Shown piece after piece: positions 54,281 to 62,395 of a stretch of DNA of 64,000 bases (within the stretch, counting starts at the first letter, position 1; every line of letters begins with the position of its first letter). The notes below the pieces were generated by a model, which saw only the letters and a list, made by a program, of their open reading frames with translations, was not told the origin of the DNA and searched no databases. The stretch comes from Streptomyces sp. CA-278952 (lineage in GTDB: Bacteria > Actinomycetota > Actinomycetes > Streptomycetales > Streptomycetaceae), in NCBI RefSeq assembly GCF_028747205.1, contig NZ_CP112880.1:1612001-1676000 (forward strand). The letters are read 5' to 3'. Both the position numbers and the translations under genes were made by a program.

Positions 54281-54330
54281 ACGCCGTACTAGTACAGCGT
54301 GCTAGCGTGTCCCTAACACGCTGTACTAGC
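54281..54330. promoter_or_regulatory. Tandem TetR operator candidates
   Basis: Site 1 is the 20-base near-palindrome ACGCCGTACTAGTACAGCGT (54281-54300). Site 2 has arms GCGTGT (54305-54310) and ACACGC (54316-54321) and ends CTGTACTAGC. Both share the word ACGC-GTACTAG. The pair covers the gap between the divergent genes. Confidence 0.72.
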
Positions 54331-54365
54331 GATGGTGCGGCTGATACGCGAAGGAGGGACGGAGC

Positions 54366-55013
54366 ATGGCCTGGAAGCAGTGGGCGGCGTCCAAGCGCCT
54401 CAAGCCGGGAGACGGCAGGGAACTGCAGCGGTTCCGCTGGTGGCAGCTCCCCCTGCGCTCCCTGTTCTGGCTACGGCTTCCCGGTGCCGACGGCCACGCC
54501 CACCTGCACGCCGTCGACGTACGGCACTGGGCGCGCTTGGACAACAGCAGGATCCGGGCGCATCTGTTCCTGGACGGCAGGCACGTGGCCGAGTCGAGAT
54601 TGCCCGCGGCCTTCCCAGTCGACGGGGGCGTCATCGAGGTGGCGATGAGCAACTACGGCATCAGGCGCTGCCACTACCGCCCCTTGGGCGGACAGCCGCA
54701 GCAGCTCACGCCCGACCCGGCCTCGGCGGAGGGACGGCGGGCTCATTTCGGCACCCGCCATCCGGGACTGAGCAGGGCGATCGGCATCGGATCGGTGTTG
54801 CTGCTTGTCATCGGTGTGGGCCTGAACCTGTTGCAGCTCGCTGAACCCGTCTCTCAGATTCCTCCCGTCGCGCAGCGGGTCGGAACGTTCGAATCGCCGA
54901 TACATCTGCCGATCTGGCTGAACCTCGCACTCGGGGGCGGGGCCGTTCTGGCGAGCATGGAGCGCGCGCTCCGCCTGCGGTACTCCTCTCTCCTCGACAC
55001 GGCGGGTCACTGA
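54366..55013 (+). CDS. Membrane protein divergent from a TetR regulator
   Basis: The protein has 215 residues. A soluble beta-rich N-terminal part (about 1-125) is followed by two spans at about 139-160 (AIGIGSVLLLVIGVGLNLLQ) and 180-200. GAAGGAGGG precedes the ATG. No family was recognised. TetR context suggests a stress-responsive role. Confidence 0.72.
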   Translation: MAWKQWAASKRLKPGDGRELQRFRWWQLPLRSLFWLRLPGADGHAHLHAVDVRHWARLDNSRIRAHLFLDGRHVAESRLPAAFPVDGGVIEVAMSNYGIRRCHYRPLGGQPQQLTPDPASAEGRRAHFGTRHPGLSRAIGIGSVLLLVIGVGLNLLQLAEPVSQIPPVAQRVGTFESPIHLPIWLNLALGGGAVLASMERALRLRYSSLLDTAGH

Positions 55014-55131
55014 CCTCTCGCAGTGAGGAAGGCACAACCACGTCAGCCCTTTTCGGCTGGCTTCTCGCGCGACCGGCACGGCCCGGCCCGGCCGCATGGA
55101 ATGACGCAAGCACGGCGAAAGGAAGCTCATC

Positions 55132-56742
55132 ATGATCCGGTCGAAGCCAAGGCCCGCCGCCCGGTACGGGGCGGCGTTCGCCGCAGCCCTCATGGCCCTG
55201 ACCGGGTGTTCGTCAGGTGCCTCGGGCCCGCGCAGCACGTCCGCAGCGGGCACGTCGACCTCCGTCCCGTCCCCTGGCCCGCTCACCTGGAGCTCGTGCG
55301 GGAAGAACCTTGAATGCGCCACGGTGAAGGTGCCGCAGGAATACACCGAGCCCGATGGCGCGCGGATCCCGCTCGCGGTCATGCGGCACCGGGCCACTGA
55401 TCCCGACCACCGCATCGGCAGCCTGATCTTCAACCCGGGCGGGCCCGGGGTTCCCGCCACCGAGACACTGCGTAATCTGCCCAGAACAGCTGGCACTCCT
55501 GGCGCCTTCTCGCCCGCGGTGCTCGCCAGGTTCGACATCATCGCAATGGACCCGCGCGGCGTCGGCGGATCGCGGGCCGTTCGCTGCCTGACCGACAAGC
55601 AGCGAGCCGACGCCTCAAGCACCGCCTTCGACCCCGAGATCCTTGGAGGCAAACCCCTGCCGCGGCTGCTGGCCGAAGCCGCCGCGTTCACCGACGGCTG
55701 CGTCAGACACCAGAGCAAAGCGTTCCTGGCCAGCCTGTCCACCGACAACGTGGCCCGCGACATCGACCAGGTTCGCTCCGCGCTCGGCGAGGACAGAATC
55801 ACCTATTACGGCTTGTCCTACGGCACCGTGGTCGGCCCGATGTACGCCACCCTGTTCCCTCACCGCGTCCGCCAGATGGTGCTCGACGCGCCCGTCGACA
55901 CCAACCTGTGGTTCGGCGACTCCCTCACCTTCCTCAACGACGTCGCCGTGGCAAGCGAACGGACGCTCAACGCCTGGTTCGAGAGCTGCCGCACCGAAGG
56001 GACCGCAGAGTGCCCGTTCGGTGCGGGAGACCCACAGGCGGCGTTCGACGCGCTGATCGACACGCTGGAAGCGAAGCCGCTGAAGATCGCAGCCGCCAAT
56101 GGCGCCACCCCGGGCGGTGAACTCGACGGCGCCATGGCCCTCGAGGCCACCCGAGCTCTGGCCGGCGACCAGAACACCTGGCCGTTGCTGACCTCGGCGC
56201 TGCTGGCCGCACAAGACGGCAACGGCGCGCCCCTGTACACCCTGTGGAGCAGCGTCACGGTATCCCCCTTCCCTGTCCCTACCGCGATGTTCGAAGCCCA
56301 CACCGCGGTACGCTGCGCCGACTGGCACACCCCGTCCGGCATCGCCGCGCACAAGGCCGCCGCCACCAAGGCCGTTGCCGAAGCCAAGCGGATCGGGACC
56401 CGGGCCGCCTACTCCGCCCTGAACTGCGCTCGGTGGCCCGCGCCGGACAAGGACCGTGTCACCAGGCCGCTCACCGGCGCAGGTACGCCCCCGGCACTGG
56501 TGGTCGCAGGCCGACTGGACCCCGTCACCCCCCACCACTGGGCCGAGAACATGACCCGAACCCTGGACTCTGCGGCTCTGCTCACGCGTGAAGGAGTCGG
56601 ACACGGCTCCTACGGCACCAACTCTTGTGTCAATAGAGCAGTCGACGCCGCCCTCGTCCGTGGCACCCACCCCACTGACGGCACCGTATGCAAGACAGAC
56701 ACGCCCGCCACCACCCGCCCCCTCGTCCTCGCGAACCGTTGA
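55132..56742 (+). CDS. S33-type alpha/beta hydrolase lipoprotein
   Basis: The protein has 536 residues. The signal ends in a lipobox (LTGC), so it is likely surface-anchored. The nucleophile is Ser229 (GLSYGT), oxyanion region NPGGPGVP, Asp in RLDPVTP and His in GVGHGSY. It is a paralogue of the 51.1-kb enzyme. AAGGAAG precedes the ATG. Confidence 0.93.
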   Translation: MIRSKPRPAARYGAAFAAALMALTGCSSGASGPRSTSAAGTSTSVPSPGPLTWSSCGKNLECATVKVPQEYTEPDGARIPLAVMRHRATDPDHRIGSLIFNPGGPGVPATETLRNLPRTAGTPGAFSPAVLARFDIIAMDPRGVGGSRAVRCLTDKQRADASSTAFDPEILGGKPLPRLLAEAAAFTDGCVRHQSKAFLASLSTDNVARDIDQVRSALGEDRITYYGLSYGTVVGPMYATLFPHRVRQMVLDAPVDTNLWFGDSLTFLNDVAVASERTLNAWFESCRTEGTAECPFGAGDPQAAFDALIDTLEAKPLKIAAANGATPGGELDGAMALEATRALAGDQNTWPLLTSALLAAQDGNGAPLYTLWSSVTVSPFPVPTAMFEAHTAVRCADWHTPSGIAAHKAAATKAVAEAKRIGTRAAYSALNCARWPAPDKDRVTRPLTGAGTPPALVVAGRLDPVTPHHWAENMTRTLDSAALLTREGVGHGSYGTNSCVNRAVDAALVRGTHPTDGTVCKTDTPATTRPLVLANR

Positions 56743-56806
56743 GTCACAGCCGGACTTCACTCGCGTACTCATACGCACGGCATGACCGTAGAGTGAGCAG
56801 AAGGAC

Positions 56807-56923
56807 ATGCGCTGTCTGGTCAGCTCCGCCAACCTGACCGGCAAAGCCACTGGACGCGTACCGAACGCCAACGTGGAACTGTCGTTGAAGGTGCCGATCG
56901 ACCACCCCGAAGTACAGCGGCCC
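56807..56923 (+). pseudogene. Phospholipase-D-family fragment
   Basis: The short frame (39 codons) begins RCLVSSANLTGKATGRVPNA then NVELSLKV, the segment just after the second HKD motif of PLD-like nucleases (as in DISARM DrmC and restriction-type PLDs). A stop upstream and loss of the rest show it is a relic. Confidence 0.6.
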
Positions 56924-56978
56924 GGTCCAGTAGGTCGCCTCCGCACCCCAGGCGCGCAGCTAGGAGACCGGGCGGTCA

Positions 56979-58087
56979 GTGCTCGAACCCGTCCTCGCCG
57001 AGGCAGGCGGCTGGCTCGCCCAGGACCTCGCACGGCTCGAACGGGCCCTGGTGGCGGGCGTCCACTCCCTGATCACGGTGCCCCTGCGAGCACGCGAAGT
57101 GACCCTCGGGGTCGTCAGCTTCTACCGCTCGGAGCAGCCCGCCCCGTTCGAGGACGACGACGGCCTGTCCTTGGCTCAGGAACTGGTCGGCCGCGCGACG
57201 ATCTGCATCGACAACGCCCGCCGCTACACCCGCGAACACGACACCGCCCTCGCCCTGCAGCGCAGCCTGCTGCCCCGAGGCCGCGCCGACCAGAGCGCGG
57301 TCGAGGTCGCGTACCGCTACCTGTCCGCGCAGGCGGGGGTAGGCGGCGACTGATTCGACGTGATCCCGCTCTCCGGCGCCCGCGTCGCACTGGTCGTCGG
57401 GGACGTCGTCGGCCACGGTCTGCACGCCGCCGCGACCATGGGCCGGCTGTGCACTGCCGTCGACAACTTCTGCTCCTTGGACCTGCCCCCGGGCGACCTG
57501 GTCGCACGTCTCGACCGGGGCGAGGGCTGGGCGGTGGAAAACACCCACCAGGACTCTCCAGCATCATCGGTGGCGACCTGCCTGTACGCCGTCTACGACC
57601 CGGCGTCCCGGCACTGCACCCTCACCCGTGCCGGGCACCCCATGCCCGCGATCGTCGGCCCGACGGTGACGTGGACTTCGTCGACCTGCCCTCGGGATCG
57701 CCGCCCGGCCTCGGCGGCACGCCCTTCGAGACGGTCGAGCTGGAACTGGCCGAGGGCAGCCAGCTGGTCCTCTACACCGACGGCCTCGTCGAGGACCGGC
57801 ACTGGGACATCGACACCGGCCCGGACCAGCTCCGTACCGTCCTGGACACCGGCCCGGACCAGCTCCGTACCGTCCTGGCCTGCGTCGGCCGGGCCGTGGA
57901 GGACACCTGCGAGGCGATCCTCGACGCCCTGCTGCCCACCCGCCCGAGCGACGACGTAGTTCTCGTCGTCGCCCAGCTCACCGCACGCTGGGGACCCGCT
58001 ACACCTCCGACTGCAAGATCATCCGGACCGAACGGTCACTGCTCTGACGACAGCCGCCCCACCTTGGCGTCCATGATCCAGCCATGA
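56979..58087 (+). pseudogene. GAF/SpoIIE-type PP2C phosphatase, broken by a nonsense codon and a frameshift
   Basis: The first part reads GAF (LITVPLRAREVTLGVVSFYR) and the linker (ALALQRSLLPRG). The normally conserved GGDWxD motif here reads GGD-stop-FD: TGA replaces the Trp codon at 57352. The frame then continues (ARVALVVGDVVGHGLHAAAT) until a one-base loss near 57660 (GPDGDVDFVDLP needs a GAC where CCGACGG stands). The end (GSQLVLYTDGLVEDRHWDID, DDVVLVVAQL) is in a third frame. A 33-base exact duplication lies in the last part. Confidence 0.85.
57812..57877 (+). repeat. Exact 33-base tandem duplication
   Basis: Bases 57812-57844 and 57845-57877 are identical and duplicate 11 codons (DTGPDQLRTVL) inside the phosphatase pseudogene. 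It does not break the frame. Confidence 0.9.
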
Positions 58088-58179
58088 TCCACGGCCCCTG
58101 GCCCCGCCTCCGAGACCCCGCCCGCACGTCGACTTCTCTCCCGCACGGAAGGCCCGGCGACCGTATGCAACGGGATCCC

Positions 58180-59087
58180 TTACGGCCTTGGTTTGCCTTC
58201 CCCGCCACGTAGGGACGACAGGACCAGACACCCGTACCGGGTGGTGAGTACTGCCGCTGTGACGGCGATCGAGAGGGCGAGCGCGATGTACCGGTGTGCC
58301 ACGGAATGGTCATCGAGGACCTGCAGGATGCCGAGCGCCGTACCGAGAGGCAGGCCGAGAATGGTCAGGACGCCCAGCGCTCCGCTGATCTGCTGGCTCT
58401 CCTGCGTCTGCACGAGCCTGCTGTAGTCGGTTGCTTCGGCGAGGATCTCGTTGCATCTCACGGGCAGCCGGTGCTGGTTCTGGAAGGCGAGCAGCAGATC
58501 GTTCGCCGTGCCGTGGGCAGTGAGGTGCTGCCCCCAGTAGGTGCTGCGGAAGGCCGCGATGTTCCTCTCCTATGCCGAGAGGCGACGTGCCGGCCGGGGC
58601 GAGACGAATACCTCGGAGAGCTCGTCGGTGAGCTCGTCGATGTGATCGCGTTGCAAAGCCCCTAGGAGCAGAGCGTCGAGATAGACGGTACGGGAGTGCA
58701 GCGCACCGTAGGTGAAGAAGTCACCCTCCCCCGTGTCTGTCCGGTGGCCGAGGAAAGCGGTCCCCTGACGCAGAACCAAGGCGCTCCAGTCCGCCGAGAT
58801 CCTGACGGTGTCCCCTTGAGCTGCTCACCAGCGGTCTCGGGCGGCAGGGGGAAGTCCTCCGGAGTGGAGCGTGACGCCAACTGCCACAGCCAACGGTCCG
58901 CGGTGGCGGGCAGTTCACCTTCGAGGCTGGCGCGAAGGGCCGGGGCGTGCTGCCCCGCAGGGCTCAGGAAGGCGATGGTGTAGGGCCGGGCGTCGAAGGA
59001 CGGCGCGTCGGCCGCGCGAAGGGCGGCGACCCCCTCGAGCAGCCGGGCCGGGTCGAACGGTCCGGAAAGCGGTGCGTCGGTGTCTCG
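58180..59087 (-). pseudogene. Broken membrane protein with CorA-like hairpin end
   Basis: On the minus strand one ancestral frame can be followed from about 59087 (DAPLSGPFDPARLLEGVAAL, RPYTIAFLSPAGQHAPALRA) through a frameshift near 58812, an amber stop at 58570-58572 and on to 58180. The last part has helices (YLDALLLGALQRDHIDELTD) and two membrane spans (GVLTILGLPLGTALGILQVL and IALALSIAVTAAVLTT). It resembles membrane partners of conflict-type systems, but the family is not certain. Confidence 0.7.
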
Positions 59088-59149
59088 CCTACGCCGACGC
59101 CATCAGTCCAGGCAGCCCTAGGCTTCCGGGTACGCCCGACCCTCTCGGC

Positions 59150-59881
59150 ACTCGGATCTGCACCATCTTCGGGGACCCCGCCGAAGGCTATCTGGCTGCT
59201 TACCAAATGCAGCAGAGCGATCGTGCCGCAATGGAGTTCCTTGCTGAGATCTCCGGAGTGGCCGACCTCAAGAACTACTGGAACGACGTCGGCGTCAATG
59301 CAGATTCCGCTTGGGCACTCGCAGCCTTCACACCCTTCGGCAAGATTAAAGGCTTGCCCAAGGGAGCCATCACGGTCAAGGGTGCAATCACTGGATCCAG
59401 GGCATACCGTCCGATCCTCAAATGGACGCGCGCTGACGGTAGCGACGGCTGGGGCCACGTGCAGAGTGCCCACCGAACCGGCGGAAAAGAGTGGCTTGAG
59501 GACCCGAGCGGCAAGGGAGTACTCGAAGGTAAATTCGTCAGAGGCGAGCGCCTCAAGAAAAGAATCCAAGAAGCGGTAGGGCAGGGTAACGTCTCCGCCA
59601 ATACGCAGGGGCGCACTGGAATTGTATACGAACGCAATTTCGGTCCGTCGCATCCCACAGGCAAGGTCGCCCCGAACAGGGGTGGCCATATATCAACGAC
59701 GATCAGGGTAGTACTCGACGCCAATGACGGGGCCGTCGTTACTGCGCATCCGGTACAGTACTGTCGATCCATAGGGTGCCGCCCGGAGGAGATCCCACCT
59801 CCGGGCGGCACCTCCCTTCCATTCGACAAACGTCTCCTTACAACAAGGTTACTACGTGCTGAGCATCGAGTTCACCCCTGA
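59150..59881 (+). pseudogene. Orphan C-terminal toxin-like fragment
   Basis: The frame lacks its own start and begins within a helical pre-toxin-like stretch (YQMQQSDRAAMEFLAEISGV, then WALAAFTPFGKIKG), followed by a basic domain (GWGHVQSAHRTGGKEW, GRTGIVYERNFGPSHPTGKV, RVVLDANDGAVVTAHPV). The layout, and the small AT-richer gene directly behind it, fit the C-terminal tip of a polymorphic toxin with its immunity gene. The delivery N-terminus is missing. No nuclease family was confirmed. Confidence 0.65.
59775..59812 (+). terminator. Perfect 15-base stem-loop
   Basis: GGTGCCGCCCGGAGG (59775-59789) and CCTCCGGGCGGCACC (59798-59812) flank an 8-base loop. It lies between toxin-like fragment and immunity-like gene. 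The open frame of the toxin fragment runs through it, so the real toxin end may be earlier. Confidence 0.75.
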
Positions 59882-60332
59882 ACTAGGCAGGGATACACCC
59901 CCCGAACTTGAGAGCGCTGCGCTGCGGGGCGAAATTAACTGGGCCGAACTCTCCACGTTGCTCCTTCGCTACACCTACTTCATCTATCCTGTTACGCTCA
60001 CGGTCGACGATACGGAAATTATCACGCAGAATCGCCTCCCTCTCATTGATTTCATGTTTTGTCTCGCATATTCGGTCGAGGAACTTCGCGAAACAGGCAA
60101 GGGCGGGATAAGCTTTACTGAGGATTCATCGGAGATTCACATTTCCCTGAAGAGTGACCGCCTTGTTTTTTCCCCCACCTGGGCTGAGCCTGTAAACGCA
60201 TCCTGCGGCGTAGAAGAATACGCTCGGGCGGCGTCTCGTTTCATTCGTTCCGGCGCCCAAATGGTTGTCGATCGCTATCCGGAAATGGGGAATAACCCAG
60301 CAATTCGCGAACTTCGAAATGCTGCCCTTTGA
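59856..60332 (+). CDS. Likely immunity protein of the toxin-like fragment
   Basis: The protein has 158 residues from the GTG at 59856 (AAGG site). It is acidic and mixed alpha/beta (YTYFIYPVTLTVDDTEIITQ, FMFCLAYSVEELRETGKGGI, GVEEYARAASRFIRSGAQMV). Base composition is clearly AT-richer than the core genes, as for recently acquired immunity genes. No family was recognised; the assignment rests on position, size and composition. Confidence 0.65.
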   Translation: MLSIEFTPELGRDTPPELESAALRGEINWAELSTLLLRYTYFIYPVTLTVDDTEIITQNRLPLIDFMFCLAYSVEELRETGKGGISFTEDSSEIHISLKSDRLVFSPTWAEPVNASCGVEEYARAASRFIRSGAQMVVDRYPEMGNNPAIRELRNAAL

Positions 60333-60390
60333 TTTCTCGGGAAAGATGTCGACGACTGCCGGTCGGCGTCCCCCGTCCGACTTCAGGTGG

Positions 60391-60693
60391 TCAGGAGGGA
60401 GTGACGGGGCTCGGGTTCGTTCGTTTGGCCGTTGCCTGGTCGGCGGAGTGCCCCTCCTCGAACTCGATCGGGCTGAGGTAGCCAAGCCGTTTCTGGGTGC
60501 ACCGGGAGTTACAGAAGCCGTCGACGTACTCGAAGAGTGCGAGGTCGGCCTCGGCCCTGGTGGCGAAGGTCCGGCCGCGGATGCACTCCGTCTTGATCAG
60601 CATCCACAGATTCTCCGCGAGGGCGTTGTCGTAACTGTCCCCGGCCGATCCCATGGACGCCTGGACTCCAGCCCTCAGCAGGTGGGCTGTGAG
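60391..60693 (-). mobile_element. IS3-family transposase 3' remnant
   Basis: On the minus strand the end of an IS3 OrfB is clear: GVQASMGSAGDSYDNALAEN, LWMLIKTECIRGRTFATRAE, FCNSRCTQKRLGYLSPIEFE. The second Asp (GDSYDNA) and the Glu of the DDE triad are present but the first part of the gene is lost. No terminal repeats were found. Confidence 0.88.
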
Positions 60694-60717
60694 CTCGAAG
60701 ATCCCAGCAAAAACCAA

Positions 60718-60743
60718 GGGCCCGACTCCGAAGAGTCGAGCCC
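60718..60743 (-). terminator. Terminator downstream of the RNA methyltransferase gene
   Basis: The stem GGGCCCGACTC / GAGTCGAGCCC (one mismatch, CGAA loop in the plus reading) is followed on the minus strand by TTGGTTTTTG. It is oriented to stop transcription coming from the methyltransferase gene at 60892. Confidence 0.7.
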
Positions 60744-60830
60744 TCTCGCTCAAGGCCAACCTGGCGTTCCATCAGAGGCATCAGCCTCCTGACGCCCCAT
60801 CAGAATGTGCGCCAGCCGTGCGTCGCTCAT

Positions 60831-60967
60831 GCGTCAAGATATCGCCCTAACGCCCACACCGCACATAACGCACACCACTCAAACTCGCAGGTCAGGCACC
60901 CTTTGCGATGGGTTCCAGAATCGCCACGCACTCCACATGGTGCGTCATCGGGAACAGGTCGAACGCC
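60831..60967. repeat. Repeat R3, resident copy spanning the TrmA-type gene 3' end
   Basis: This copy includes the stop codon and last 20 or so codons of the intact methyltransferase gene plus 60 bases downstream. It aligns over about 125 bases with R2 and about 80 with R1. The gene 3' end is the expected location of a chromosomal attachment site, making this the parental copy. Confidence 0.8.
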
Positions 60968-62220
60968 CTCAGCGTCCGCACCTTGTATTCCCCGTCCCGG
61001 AAGTACGCCAGGTCCCGTGCCAGCGCCGCCGGGTCGCAGGCCACGTAGGCGATCTTGCGTGCGCCCAGCCCGGACAGGTGCTTGACGACCTGCTTGCCCG
61101 CGCCGGCGCGCGGCGGGTCCAGGACGATCAGGTCGCACTCCGTGATGCCGGTGCGGGGCAGGACCTGGTCGACCTTGCCGTGTTCGATGCGGACCCGGTC
61201 CAGGTCCTTCAGGTTGTGGCGGGCGTCCTCGACCGCGCGCTTGCCGGACTCGATGCCGAGGACCGCGCCCTTCTCGCCGAGGCGCTGGCCGATGGCGCCG
61301 GCGAACAGGCCGACGCCGCAGTAGAGGTCGAGGGCGGTGTCGTTCTTGCGGGGCAGCAGGCCCTGCATGACCGCGCGGACCAGGGTGTTGGCCGCCTGCG
61401 GGTGGACCTGCCAGAAGCCGCCGGAGCCGACGCGGTAGGTGCGGTCGTCGGCGCGCTCGCGGACGAAGGCGCGGCCGTGGACGCGGTGGACGCCGCCGTC
61501 GTTCTCGTCGACGCGGAGCACGGAGACCGGCTTGTCGAGTTCGACGAGGGGGAGCCTGCCGCCGGGCTTCGGGGTGAGGATGACCTGGCGGTCGTTGGAG
61601 CCGGTGGCGGTGATGGCCTCCACCCCGGCGATCTGGGGCCATTCGCGCTTCTCGACGCCGAGCTCCGAGACGCCCGGCGCGGCGATCAGGCAGCGGTCGA
61701 TCGGCTGGACGTCGTGCGAGCGGTGCTTGCGCAGGCCCGCGCGGCCGTCGGCGTCGACGGCGTACTGGACACGGGTGCGCCAGGCCGGCACCTCGCCCGC
61801 GGGGAGCTTGTCGCCCTCGGCCGGCATGACCGTGCCGTCCCAGCCGGCCTCCTCGGGGGTCAGGCCCGCCAGCCGCAGGAGCTGCTCGGCGATGACCTCG
61901 CCCTTGAGGCGGCGCTGCGCGCCCGGCTTGGCGTGCTGCCAGTCGCAGCCGCCGCACAGGCCGGGGCCGGCGTACGGGCAGGGTGCCTCGACGCGGTCCT
62001 TGGACGGCTCGATGATCCGTACCGCGTCGGCCCGCAGGAAGCGGGAGTCCGTGTCGCCGTCGGTGACCTTGGCGATGATCTTCTCGCCGGGGAGCGTGTG
62101 GCGTACGAAGAGCACCTGGTTCCCGGCGGTGCGGGCGATGCAGTGACCGCCGTGTGCGACGGGCCCGACCTCGACCTCGTACTCCTCCCCGACCAGCGAC
62201 GACGTGGGTTCGTTCTGCAT
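60892..62220 (-). CDS. TrmA/RlmD-type class I RNA (uracil-5-) methyltransferase
   Basis: The protein has 442 residues from the ATG at 62220. An N-terminal TRAM domain (about 8-65) is followed by an Fe-S-type cysteine set (CPYAGPGLCGGCDWQ), the SAM motif LDLYCGVGLFAGAIG and the catalytic cysteine in VACDPAALARDL. It methylates uracil C5 in rRNA or tRNA using SAM. Its 3' end is duplicated in R2 and R1. The alternative ATG ten codons upstream lacks a good ribosome site. Confidence 0.93.
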   Translation of the reverse strand: MQNEPTSSLVGEEYEVEVGPVAHGGHCIARTAGNQVLFVRHTLPGEKIIAKVTDGDTDSRFLRADAVRIIEPSKDRVEAPCPYAGPGLCGGCDWQHAKPGAQRRLKGEVIAEQLLRLAGLTPEEAGWDGTVMPAEGDKLPAGEVPAWRTRVQYAVDADGRAGLRKHRSHDVQPIDRCLIAAPGVSELGVEKREWPQIAGVEAITATGSNDRQVILTPKPGGRLPLVELDKPVSVLRVDENDGGVHRVHGRAFVRERADDRTYRVGSGGFWQVHPQAANTLVRAVMQGLLPRKNDTALDLYCGVGLFAGAIGQRLGEKGAVLGIESGKRAVEDARHNLKDLDRVRIEHGKVDQVLPRTGITECDLIVLDPPRAGAGKQVVKHLSGLGARKIAYVACDPAALARDLAYFRDGEYKVRTLRAFDLFPMTHHVECVAILEPIAKGA

Positions 62221-62395
62221 GTGGGGAGGCTCCAGGGAGAAAGGGGGCAAACGGTCGGGCGTGCGGCCGGACGACAGCCCACCAGTCTACGCGGGCACGG
62301 TGAGGGTGCTGACCACACGCGGCCCCGCCGCCTCGCGCCCCCCGGACGAGGGCGTGACAGCCGCACGCCACCGGCCGGTCTCGCCCCTCGCGGTC

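Noticed and set aside
49160..60900. An integrative element with its own integrase or a prophage
   Set aside because: No integrase, replication, transfer or phage structural gene was seen; only repeats and cargo remain.
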